Positions 57,037 to 64,000 of a stretch of DNA of 64,000 nucleotides are shown in pieces. Location of the stretch: positions 62,001 to 126,000 of the forward strand of contig NZ_LIFX01000009.1 of the NCBI RefSeq assembly GCF_001297775.1, written 5' to 3'. The notes beneath the pieces are model-generated. The model was not told the DNA's origin and searched no databases. It saw only the letters and a list, made by a program, of their open reading frames with translations. The DNA comes from Trabulsiella odontotermitis. GTDB lineage: Bacteria; Pseudomonadota; Gammaproteobacteria; Enterobacterales; Enterobacteriaceae. Within the stretch, counting starts at the first letter, position 1; each line of letters starts with the position of its first letter. Made by a program: the position numbers and the translations under genes.

Positions 57037-57987
57037 ATGACCCGTATTGGTATTGTGGTATTTGAAGGCATTATTCCATTTCATCTGTCCGTGCCCTGCG
57101 CCGTTTTCGAACTGGTGGTTTCACCGGCCGGGGCGCCGCTGTGCGAGGTCACCATCTGTGCCACGATGCCGGGGCAGATGAAAACCAATACCGGGTTTTC
57201 GATTGTTGTCGATAAAGGGCTGGATGCGCTGAGCGGCATGGATATCGTCGTGGTGCCGAGCTGGGATCCGGCAGTGGTCCGGCCCGACGAGCGGCTGCTG
57301 GCGGCGTTGCGCGCTGCGCATCAGGCTGGCGCCCGTATCGTTGGTCTCTGCATGGGCGCATTTGTGCTGGCGGCGGCGGGGTTGCTGGATCATCGTCCGG
57401 CCACCACCCACTGGCGCTGGGCGGCGGATTTTCAGCAGTTGTATCCGTCAGTCCGTATGGATCGTGATGTGCTGTACGTTGACGATGGTGATGTAGTGAC
57501 CTCGGCGGGAACCGCCGCCAGCATCGACTGCTGCCTGCATCTGGTGCGGCAAAAGTGGGGCGCGGAAATCGCAAACAGCGTCGCGCGTCTGCTGGTCGTG
57601 CCGCCGCACCGTCAGGGCGGGCAGGCGCAATATGTGGAATTACCGGTGCAGAATACGCGGCGCGGCGACAGTTTTTCCGTGGCGCTTTCCTGGGCGACGG
57701 AAAATCTCCATCAGCCGTTGACGATCGATATGCTGGCCGATCGCGCCTGTATGAGCCGCCGCAGCTTTACCCGACGCTTTCAGCAGACCACCGGCGAGAG
57801 CTTTTCACGCTGGCTGCTGGATCAGCGCATCATCGTGGCGCAGCGTTTTCTGGAGAAAACCGACCAGCCCATCGATCTTATCGCCAGTCAGGTGGGTTTT
57901 GCCTCAGCCACGTCACTTCGCCGCCATTTCCTGAAATCGCTGAAAACCTCGCCGTCCCGCTATCGCAAGGAATTTCGCGGCGTCTGA
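57037..57987 (+). CDS. GlxA-type AraC regulator (DJ-1/PfpI domain plus HTH)
   Basis: About 316 aa. N-terminal DJ-1/PfpI-like domain (1-190), with Cys in the nucleophile elbow VGLCMGAFVLAAAGLLD, and C-terminal AraC HTH pair (about 215-315; LTIDMLADRACMSRRSFTRRFQQTTGESFSRWLLDQRI, IDLIASQVGFASATSLRRHFLKSLKTSPSRYRKEF). Resembles FtrA/GlxA regulators. ATG 57037 is 5 nt after AAGGGAG; GTG 57031 and ATG 57034 are too close to it. Likely regulates the upstream hydrolase or an unlinked target. Confidence 0.85.
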   Translation: MTRIGIVVFEGIIPFHLSVPCAVFELVVSPAGAPLCEVTICATMPGQMKTNTGFSIVVDKGLDALSGMDIVVVPSWDPAVVRPDERLLAALRAAHQAGARIVGLCMGAFVLAAAGLLDHRPATTHWRWAADFQQLYPSVRMDRDVLYVDDGDVVTSAGTAASIDCCLHLVRQKWGAEIANSVARLLVVPPHRQGGQAQYVELPVQNTRRGDSFSVALSWATENLHQPLTIDMLADRACMSRRSFTRRFQQTTGESFSRWLLDQRIIVAQRFLEKTDQPIDLIASQVGFASATSLRRHFLKSLKTSPSRYRKEFRGV

Positions 57988-57989
57988 GG

Positions 57990-58568
57990 TTAGTCCTGTG
58001 TGCTGGCTTTCAGCAACCTGCCGCTGCTGACGAAGGTGCCAGCGCCGAGGTGATGCAGCGTGTTGCGCTTGTCGTCATCAAACTGCCAGCGACCATTGAT
58101 AAACGCATTCTCATCGGCGGCTGCGGCGACCACTTCACCAAATAAGGTGTCGTATTTCTCCTGCGCGGCGGTGGGCGGCAACAGGCGACACTCCATCCAC
58201 GCCAGGCATTTTTCTTCGATCAGCGGTAGCCCCAGTACCGGTCCTCTTATCACCGGAATGCCATAGCAGTTGAATTTGTCTTCATCGCGACCGGTGACGC
58301 TACCCACGGCGTAAGTCCAGTTGGTGGCCTCCACGCAGGGAACGACGATGCCAAACTGACCGCTACGCTCGATAAGCTCCCGCGACCAGGTGGATTTATC
58401 CACCACAATGGCGATTCGCGGCGGATCGAACTCCACCGGCATTGACCACGCTGCCGCCATCACGTTGCGGCGTTCGGTCTGCTCGTCATAACTGGTGATG
58501 AGTATCGTCGGACCATGGTTGAGCAGACGGCTGGCATGGGTTAACTCCACCGGGCGAAAACGGCTCAT
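57990..58568 (-). CDS. yddH: Flavin-reductase-like FMN-binding protein YddH
   Basis: A 192-aa protein of the flavin reductase/DIM6-NTAB family, almost identical in pattern to E. coli YddH: MSRFRPVELTHASRLLNHGP, RRNVMAAAWSMPVEFDPPRIAIVVDKSTWSRELI, NWTYAVGSVTGRDEDKFNCYGIPV. Probably binds FMN; reaction unknown. Convergent with the GlxA-type gene (2 bp apart) and divergent from nhoA. Confidence 0.92.
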   Translation of the reverse strand: MSRFRPVELTHASRLLNHGPTILITSYDEQTERRNVMAAAWSMPVEFDPPRIAIVVDKSTWSRELIERSGQFGIVVPCVEATNWTYAVGSVTGRDEDKFNCYGIPVIRGPVLGLPLIEEKCLAWMECRLLPPTAAQEKYDTLFGEVVAAAADENAFINGRWQFDDDKRNTLHHLGAGTFVSSGRLLKASTQD

Positions 58569-58701
58569 AGCGACTCCTCAGAAAGGTCATTCAGCGGGTA
58601 AGGGTTTGTTTAGCATAGCATCGCCAGTCAACCGCACAAATTCACCGCTTACAATGAAAAAATACGTTATAAACAAGGGATACCGATAGCAGGAGATCCT
58701 G

Positions 58702-59547
58702 ATGAGTCCTTTTTTAATGGCGTATTTATCTCGTCTTGGCTGGAGCGGCGAGACTGGCGTGACCCTTGAAACCCTGCAGGCACTGCATTTAGCGCACAAC
58801 TGCACCATTCCTTTTGAAAACATCGATGTTCTGTTACCCCGTGAAATTCATCTTGATGACAGCGCGCTGGAGGACAAACTGGTTATGGCCCGTCGCGGCG
58901 GGTATTGCTTCGAACAAAACGGGCTGTTTGAACGGGCGCTGCGTGAACTGGGTTTCAACGTGCAAAGCCTGTTGGGGCGCGTCATTCTGGCGAATCCGCC
59001 GCAAATGCCGCCACGCACGCACCGGTTGCTGCTGGTTGATCTCGCCGGAGAACGCTGGATTGCCGATGTGGGCTTTGGCGGTCAGACGCTCACCGCGCCG
59101 ATCCGCCTGTTATCAGATGTTCCGCAGCAAACGCCGCACGGCCTGTACCGGTTGCTGAACGAAGGCAACGACTGGACGCTGCAGATCAATCATCACGAGC
59201 ACTGGCAGTCGATGTACCAGTTCGATCTCACGAAACCGTATTTTACCGATTATGTGATGGGCAATTTCTGGTCGGCCCACTGGCCGCAGTCGCATTTCCG
59301 CCACCATTTGTTGATGAGTCGCCATCTGCCTGACGGCGGCAAGCTGACGCTGACCAATTTCAGTTTTACCCATTGGGGAAACAGCCACGTGATTGAAAAG
59401 AGAGAACTGCCTGACGTCGAAGCGCTGTATGAGGTTATCCAGCAGCGTTTTGGCCTGGGGGTCGATAGCCGTAAACACGGTTTCAGCGTTCCGGAACTGG
59501 CGGCGATTATGGCGGCGTTTGAAACGCACCCGGAAGCGGGGAAATAG
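58702..59547 (+). CDS. nhoA: Arylamine N-acetyltransferase NhoA
   Basis: A 281-aa arylamine N-acetyltransferase that transfers acetyl from acetyl-CoA to arylamines and N-hydroxyarylamines. The catalytic triad is complete at the classic positions: C69 (RRGGYCFEQN), H107 (RTHRLLLV) and D122 (IADVGFGG). AGGAGAT precedes the ATG. Same place as in E. coli (after yddH). Ends before a REP element. Confidence 0.95.
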   Translation: MSPFLMAYLSRLGWSGETGVTLETLQALHLAHNCTIPFENIDVLLPREIHLDDSALEDKLVMARRGGYCFEQNGLFERALRELGFNVQSLLGRVILANPPQMPPRTHRLLLVDLAGERWIADVGFGGQTLTAPIRLLSDVPQQTPHGLYRLLNEGNDWTLQINHHEHWQSMYQFDLTKPYFTDYVMGNFWSAHWPQSHFRHHLLMSRHLPDGGKLTLTNFSFTHWGNSHVIEKRELPDVEALYEVIQQRFGLGVDSRKHGFSVPELAAIMAAFETHPEAGK

Positions 59548-59553
59548 TGATTT

Positions 59554-59579
59554 GCCCGGTGGCGCTTCGCTTACCGGGC
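59554..59579. repeat. REP palindrome between nhoA and smvR
   Basis: GCCCGGT-GGCGCTTCGCTT-ACCGGGC, a classic enteric REP sequence between convergent genes. Confidence 0.8.
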
Positions 59580-59580
59580 C

Positions 59581-60180
59581 TCACACCTTATGACGAGATG
59601 AGGGCGTAAAAAGCTCCACCGTAATAGCCTGCTGGAGGTGGTGGACGAATGCGGCATCATCCATTCCTTCCAGCCCCAGGGCGTAGATGCCATCCAGCCC
59701 GCAGACCAGCGAGATCAAACGCCAGGCAATACCGGAAGGGGTATCATTAAGCGTAAACTCTTTCGCTTCAACACCATTCTGGATAATCGCGACTGTTTCA
59801 TCATGCCACATGGTCATTGTTAACAGATAAGCGGCTTTAATATCACTGTCACTGTCAGCCAGTATCTGCGCTTCACGCCAGAGCCGCAGATGCGGGCCGA
59901 GCTTTCCTTCTTCGCTGTAGAGCATGACGAACAGTTTTTCGCGCCAGCTGGCGCAGTCGGCAGCCAGCGGGACATCCAGCATTTCGCGGACCACGCGCAC
60001 AAAAGCTTCAGCCTTTAACTCGCCGGAAGAGGTGAAATGGTGGTGGACCTGGCCGGAAGCCATACTGGCCTCCTGGGCGATATGTCGCACCGTCATGGCG
60101 GAGAACCCGCGGGAAAGTGCGACACGCATCGCCGCCTGTACAATGGCTTCACGGCGCGCTTCCCGATTCAGATAGCTCAT
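59581..60180 (-). CDS. smvR: TetR-family repressor SmvR
   Basis: A 199-aa TetR regulator: HTH at about 10-55 (AIVQAAMRVALSRGFSAMTVRHIAQEASMASGQVHHHFTSSGELKAEAF), ligand-binding helices after. Divergent from smvA, the arrangement known from Klebsiella, Citrobacter and Enterobacter, where SmvR represses the efflux pump and its loss gives chlorhexidine and octenidine tolerance. ATG 60180 (MSYLNREARREA) is preferred; the 20 extra upstream codons lie in the promoter region. Confidence 0.88.
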   Translation of the reverse strand: MSYLNREARREAIVQAAMRVALSRGFSAMTVRHIAQEASMASGQVHHHFTSSGELKAEAFVRVVREMLDVPLAADCASWREKLFVMLYSEEGKLGPHLRLWREAQILADSDSDIKAAYLLTMTMWHDETVAIIQNGVEAKEFTLNDTPSGIAWRLISLVCGLDGIYALGLEGMDDAAFVHHLQQAITVELFTPSSRHKV

Positions 60181-60405
60181 GATGACCCCGCCCGTAATGA
60201 TGATATCGCGATGATAACAAATCCCTGGACGGGCGTTCAATTTGCTTTGTTCTCTTACCGACTAAGCGGATGGATTGATACTCTGGAAAAAGGCTGCCTT
60301 TGCAGCCCTGATGATGGCGCTACTTCACACCCGGAAAGGTAAATGTTTCGGGTTGGTAATTGAAGGCTGACCAGTATTTGAGATACGAAACCGATTTAAT
60401 AAAAA

Positions 60406-60458
60406 TTGGACAGTTGTTCAAATTTCACGGAGAATTGCCGTGTTGGACGCTTGTCCAG
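60406..60458 (+). promoter_or_regulatory. Two candidate SmvR operators before smvA
   Basis: TTGGACAGTTGTTCAA (60406-60421) and TTGGACGCTTGTCCAG (60443-60458) are like inverted repeats TGGAC-N4-GTYCA, centres 37 bp apart, 25-77 bp before the smvA ATG. The rest of the 302-bp smvR-smvA gap shows nothing else I can name. Confidence 0.55.
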
Positions 60459-60482
60459 GATTTGTCACGAAAGGAAAGTAGT

Positions 60483-61970
60483 ATGTTTCGCCAATGGTTA
60501 ACGTTAGTTGCGATCGTGCTGGTGTATATCCCCGTCGCAATTGATGCCACCGTTTTACACGTAGCCGCCCCGACACTGAGCGTGTCACTGGGGGCCAGCG
60601 GTAATGAATTACTCTGGATCATTGATATCTATTCCCTGGTGATGGCTGGCATGGTGCTGCCGATGGGGGCGCTGGGGGATAAAATTGGCTTCAAACGCCT
60701 GCTGCTCACCGGTAGCGGGCTGTTTGGTCTGGCATCGCTGGGGGCGGCAATGGCCGACAATGCGCTGTGGCTAATTGCTGCCCGGGCGCTGCTGGCTATC
60801 GGCGCGGCGATGATCGTGCCCGCGACGCTCGCAGGGATCCGCAATACCTTCGCTGACGCGCGTCATCGCAATATGGCGCTCGGTCTGTGGGCCGCGGTCG
60901 GTTCAGGCGGCGCCGCGTTTGGTCCGCTGGTCGGCGGGATGCTGCTGGAGCATTTCTACTGGGGATCGGTATTCCTGATTAACGTACCGATTGTGCTGGT
61001 GGTGATGGCGCTTGGCTGGCGAGTGGTGCCAGCGCAGCAAGGACGTCACGACCAACCCATACACATCGGTCAGGCATTAATGCTGATTATCGCCATCCTG
61101 ATGCTGGTCTACAGCGCAAAAACGGCGTTGAAAGGGCAGCAGGCGATATGGCTGACCGGGCTGATCCTGACGGTGGGGGCGATATTACTGGTCAGGTTTG
61201 TCCGCATTCAACTGGCGGCCCGTACGCCGATGATTGACATGCGCCTGTTTCTGCACCCGATCATCCTGAGCGGGGTGATGATGGCGATGACATCGATGAT
61301 CACCCTGGTGGGTTTCGAGCTGCTGATGGCGCAGGAGTTACAGTTTGTCCACGGTAAAACGCCGTTCGGGGCGGGAATGTTTATGTTGCCGGTGATGCTC
61401 GCCAGCGGTTTCAGCGGCCCGATTGCCGGGATGCTGGTTTCCCGCTTTGGTCTGCGTCGGGTGGCGACGGCCGGGATGGCGATGAGTGCCCTGAGCTTCC
61501 TCGGCTTGTCAGCCCTCGATTTCAGCACGCAACAATTGCAGGCATGGATACTGATGACCCTGCTGGGCTTTAGCGCCGCCAGTGCGCTGCTGGCCTCGAC
61601 GGCGGCGATCATGGCGGCAGCGCCAAAAGCGAAAGCGGCCGCCGCCGGGGCGATTGAAACCATGGCCTATGAGCTGGGCGCCGGTCTGGGTATCGCGCTG
61701 TTTGGTCTGATCCTGACCCGCAGCTACCACGATTCTATCGTACTGCCGAACGGGCTGGATGGCGCTATCGCTACACGAGCGGCGTCATCCATTGGTGAAG
61801 CGATGCAAGTGGCGAACAATCTGCCTGCGTCGGTCGCGGATGCGCTGGTGAGCGCCGCTAAAACGGCATTTATCACCTCACACAGTGTGGCGCTGTTTAG
61901 CGCGGGCGCAATGCTACTGGTGCTGGCGGTGGGGATCTGGTTTGGGCTGGCGAAAGCGTCAGAGCGTTAA
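60483..61970 (+). CDS. smvA: MFS efflux pump SmvA
   Basis: A 495-aa, fourteen-helix DHA2-type drug:proton antiporter, same length as Salmonella SmvA (methyl viologen, acridines, cationic biocides). Motifs: N-terminal MFRQWLTLVAIVLVYIPVAIDATVLHVAAPTLS, motif A GALGDKIGFKRLL, motif B RALLAIGAAMIVPATLAGIRN, motif C region GSGGAAFGPLVGGMLLEHFYWGSVFLINVP. GAAAGGA precedes ATG 60483; upstream codons in frame are promoter/operator DNA. Regulated by SmvR, divergent. Confidence 0.93.
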   Translation: MFRQWLTLVAIVLVYIPVAIDATVLHVAAPTLSVSLGASGNELLWIIDIYSLVMAGMVLPMGALGDKIGFKRLLLTGSGLFGLASLGAAMADNALWLIAARALLAIGAAMIVPATLAGIRNTFADARHRNMALGLWAAVGSGGAAFGPLVGGMLLEHFYWGSVFLINVPIVLVVMALGWRVVPAQQGRHDQPIHIGQALMLIIAILMLVYSAKTALKGQQAIWLTGLILTVGAILLVRFVRIQLAARTPMIDMRLFLHPIILSGVMMAMTSMITLVGFELLMAQELQFVHGKTPFGAGMFMLPVMLASGFSGPIAGMLVSRFGLRRVATAGMAMSALSFLGLSALDFSTQQLQAWILMTLLGFSAASALLASTAAIMAAAPKAKAAAAGAIETMAYELGAGLGIALFGLILTRSYHDSIVLPNGLDGAIATRAASSIGEAMQVANNLPASVADALVSAAKTAFITSHSVALFSAGAMLLVLAVGIWFGLAKASER

Positions 61971-61971
61971 G

Positions 61972-62850
61972 TCACTTTCGCGTCGCATACCAGCACAGCA
62001 GGGAGCCGAGGCACACCATTCCGGCGCCCTGCCAGAAGGACCAGGACAACGGCGCATTGAGTAAAAATGAGGCCAGCGCTGAAGAGAGTACCGGAGTGAA
62101 ATAGGAGCCGACCGCCAGCAGGCTAACATTGCCGTGGAGAATGCCGATATTCCACGCCGCATAGGCAAATCCCAATGACAATGCGCACATCAGCATTTTT
62201 ATTGTCACCGGCCAGCTAAAATGCATCGGCGGCTGATCGGTCAGCAAATAGTGGATCCAGAGACTGAGCCCGGTCAGTAAAACAAAAAAAGTAATGCCGT
62301 TTTTTCCCTTCGCATAGCGTGCGGTGACCGTACAGTACGCTGCCCAGATAAACGCGCCGATAAAGGCGAGAATATAACTCAGCGGGCTGGAAATAATATT
62401 ACTGATGATGTCATCGATATTCAGCCCCTGTTCACCGCCGAGCACCCAACTGACGCCAAACAGCGCCAGAATCAACCCCGGAATTACCCACAGCGTGGAT
62501 TTTTGTCCGTTGAAGAGAATAGCGAAAAGGATTGTCAGACTCGGCCAGAGGTAATTCACCATCCCGACTTCAATCGCCTGCTGGCGCGTGGCGGCATAGC
62601 CCAGTGACAGGGCAAGGCATATTTCGTAACTGACAAACAGAAAGCAGCCTGCCAGCAGATAACGCGCGGAGAACTGGCGGATTTTCGGGATACCGACGGT
62701 GAAAACCAGTAACAGCCCGCTCAAAGAGTAGATCATCGCCGCACCCGCGACAGGGCCGAGCCCCTCGCTGACACCACGAATTAACCCGACCATGGTGCTC
62801 CAGAGAATAATGGCAACCAGGCCAATTAATGTTGCGCGTTGTGTCGTCAT
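61972..62850 (-). CDS. yddG: Aromatic amino-acid exporter YddG
   Basis: A 292-aa DMT exporter with ten helices, matching E. coli YddG whose structure defines the DMT fold: LIGLVAIILWSTMVGLIRGVSE, GAAMIYSLSGLLLV, GYAATRQQAIEVGMVNYLWPSLTILFA, AAYCTVTARYAKGKNGITFFVLL. Exports aromatic amino acids and paraquat-like compounds. Convergent with smvA (1-bp gap) and divergent from fdnG, as in E. coli on the fdnG side. Confidence 0.93.
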   Translation of the reverse strand: MTTQRATLIGLVAIILWSTMVGLIRGVSEGLGPVAGAAMIYSLSGLLLVFTVGIPKIRQFSARYLLAGCFLFVSYEICLALSLGYAATRQQAIEVGMVNYLWPSLTILFAILFNGQKSTLWVIPGLILALFGVSWVLGGEQGLNIDDIISNIISSPLSYILAFIGAFIWAAYCTVTARYAKGKNGITFFVLLTGLSLWIHYLLTDQPPMHFSWPVTIKMLMCALSLGFAYAAWNIGILHGNVSLLAVGSYFTPVLSSALASFLLNAPLSWSFWQGAGMVCLGSLLCWYATRK

Positions 62851-62935
62851 CTTTTTTTTCTTAATTCAGCGTCAATCTTAACAGCAGAATTTATAACACT
62901 TTTTTGCCGTTTTCGGGATTAAAATTTCCAGAAAT

Positions 62936-62951
62936 TACTCCTTTGGGAGTA
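62936..62951. promoter_or_regulatory. Candidate NarL/NarP 7-2-7 site upstream of fdnG
   Basis: TACTCCT-TT-GGGAGTA: two heptamers in inverted 7-2-7 layout, the first a match to TACYNMT, the second with one mismatch. It lies about 126 bp before the fdnG ATG; E. coli fdnGHI is activated by NarL and FNR. I could not place an exact FNR box here. Confidence 0.5.
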
Positions 62952-63076
62952 ACGGGAATCAACAAATCAAACTATTTAGTGGGCATCAGAGATCGTTATT
63001 GATTTGCCGCAAAAAAAACCACACCTGCGCTGTTACTTTTCCCCGTGAAGTCACCCCATCAATAATGAGGAAAACA

Positions 63077-64000
63077 ATGGACGTCAGCCGCAGACAGTTT
63101 TTTAAAATCTGCGCGGGCGGTATGGCCGGGACGACGGTAGCTGCGCTGGGTTTTGCACCCAAAATGGCGCTGGCACAGGCGCGAAATTATAAATTAATGC
63201 GTGCCAAAGAGGTTCGTAATACCTGCACATATTGTTCCGTAGGTTGTGGGCTTTTGATGTATAGCCTTGGCGACGGTGCGAAAAACACCCGAGAATCGAT
63301 TTACCACATCGAAGGAGATTCCGACCATCCCGTCAGCCGGGGGGCGTTGTGCCCGAAAGGGGCCGGGTTGCTGGACTATGTCCACAGCGAGAACCGACTG
63401 CGTTATCCCGAGTATCGTGCGCCAGGCTCTGACAAATGGCAGCGCATTTCGTGGGATGAGGCTTTCAGCCGTATCGCTAAGCTGATGAAAGCGGACCGTG
63501 ATGCCAACTTTATTGAGCAAAACGCGGCTGGCGTGACGGTCAATCGCTGGCTTTCCACCGGCATGCTGTGCGCCTCCGCGGCGAGTAATGAGACCGGTAT
63601 GCTGACGCAGAAATTTGTGCGTTCGCTTGGCATGCTGGCGGTAGACAACCAGGCACGCGTCTGACACGGACCAACGGTAGCAAGTCTTGCTCCAACATTT
63701 GGTCGCGGTGCGATGACCAACCACTGGGTGGATATCAAAAACGCCAACGTGGTGATGGTGATGGGCGGTAACGCCGCTGAAGCGCATCCGGTGGGTTTCC
63801 GCTGGGCGATGGAAGCGAAAAATAACAACGATGCCACGCTCATCGTTGTCGATCCGCGCTTTACCCGTACCGCGTCAGTCGCTGATATCTATGCGCCGAT
63901 TCGTTCTGGTACCGACATTACGTTCCTGTCGGGCGTTCTGTTGTACCTTATCGAAAACAACAAGATTAACGCCGAATACGTTAAACACTACACCAACGCC
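63077..64000 (+). CDS. fdnG: Formate dehydrogenase-N alpha subunit FdnG (selenocysteine), 5' part
   Basis: The first 308 codons of the nitrate-inducible formate dehydrogenase large subunit (about 1015 aa); it runs off the window. Tat signal MDVSRRQFFKICAGG...ALAQARN, then the [4Fe-4S] cysteines CTYCSVGCGLLMYS and RGALCPKGAG. The in-frame TGA at 63662-63664 is codon 196, exactly the Sec196 molybdenum ligand of E. coli FdnG, within NQARV-U-HGPTVASLAPTFGRGAMTNHW. The frame continues open to the window end. Oxidises formate in the periplasm and feeds menaquinone through FdnH/FdnI. GAGG precedes ATG 63077; the 26-codon upstream frame is not used. Confidence 0.95.
63662..63704 (+). promoter_or_regulatory. 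SECIS element for selenocysteine insertion in fdnG
   Basis: Right after the UGA: lower stem GACCAA (63669-63674) / TTGGTC (63699-63704), upper stem AGCAA (63679-63683) / TTGCT (63687-63691) with apical loop GTC. Same plan as the E. coli fdnG SelB-binding hairpin. Confidence 0.9.

Noticed and set aside
63662-63664. Reading the fdnG TGA as a frameshift/pseudogene
   Set aside because: Position, SECIS hairpin and continuing homology identify selenocysteine.

Overview
The window is chromosomal DNA of an enteric gammaproteobacterium. Gene content and order follow the Escherichia coli K-12 stretch from ydcF and gapC through to fdnG. Several loci, however, are familiar from the Salmonella/Citrobacter side: srfABC, smvR-smvA, a cyanide-insensitive bd-type oxidase operon, and a TacAT-type toxin-antitoxin pair. 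A Citrobacter-like organism is the best guess. That is inference from content and synteny; nothing here fixes the species. I see no prophage, insertion sequence, CRISPR array, tRNA or rRNA.

Layout. 0-9 kb: end of ydcF, an intact gapC, cybB, a YcaC-type hydrolase, a haem-PAS phosphodiesterase (dosP) without dosC, glutathione-dependent formaldehyde dehydrogenase, and the trg chemoreceptor. 9-20 kb: ydcI, ydcJ, then a carboxylesterase / LysR / aminotransferase / orphan binding-protein block, followed by opgD, rimL, ydcK and tehB (tehA is missing). 20-31 kb: ydcL, an EamA/AraC pair, ydcO, rlhA, the cioABX oxidase operon with an overlapping 41-aa third gene, a toxin-antitoxin pair and ydcR. 31-41 kb: torYZ (behind an exact FNR box) lying between ydcR and the polyamine operon ydcSTUV-patD. 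41-50 kb: a 31-aa yncL homologue, ortT, the srfABC operon, an orphan DppA-like binding protein, ydcY. 50-64 kb: ydcZ-mnaT, a cupin regulator, an McbR-like regulator, pqqU, yncG, pptA, a secreted isochorismatase-like protein with a GlxA-type regulator, yddH, nhoA, smvR-smvA, yddG, and the start of fdnG with its in-frame UGA (Sec) and SECIS hairpin.

Themes. Several genes serve anaerobic, microaerobic or nitrosative conditions: dosP, cioAB, torYZ, fdnG and tehB with an NsrR-like operator. ydcSTUV-patD takes up polyamine-type substrates and oxidises 4-aminobutanal. Export and detoxification are served by smvA, yddG, frmA, nhoA and mnaT. The least understood unit is srfABC: a single-pass membrane protein (SrfA), an Hsp70/actin-fold ATPase (SrfB) and a protein with a degenerate dynamin-like GTPase outline (SrfC). 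It is the best candidate for an incompletely described system. Other points of note: twin 17-bp palindromes bracketing the toxin-antitoxin promoter, a Trg receptor ending in the NWETF pentapeptide that E. coli Trg lacks, and tehB standing without tehA.
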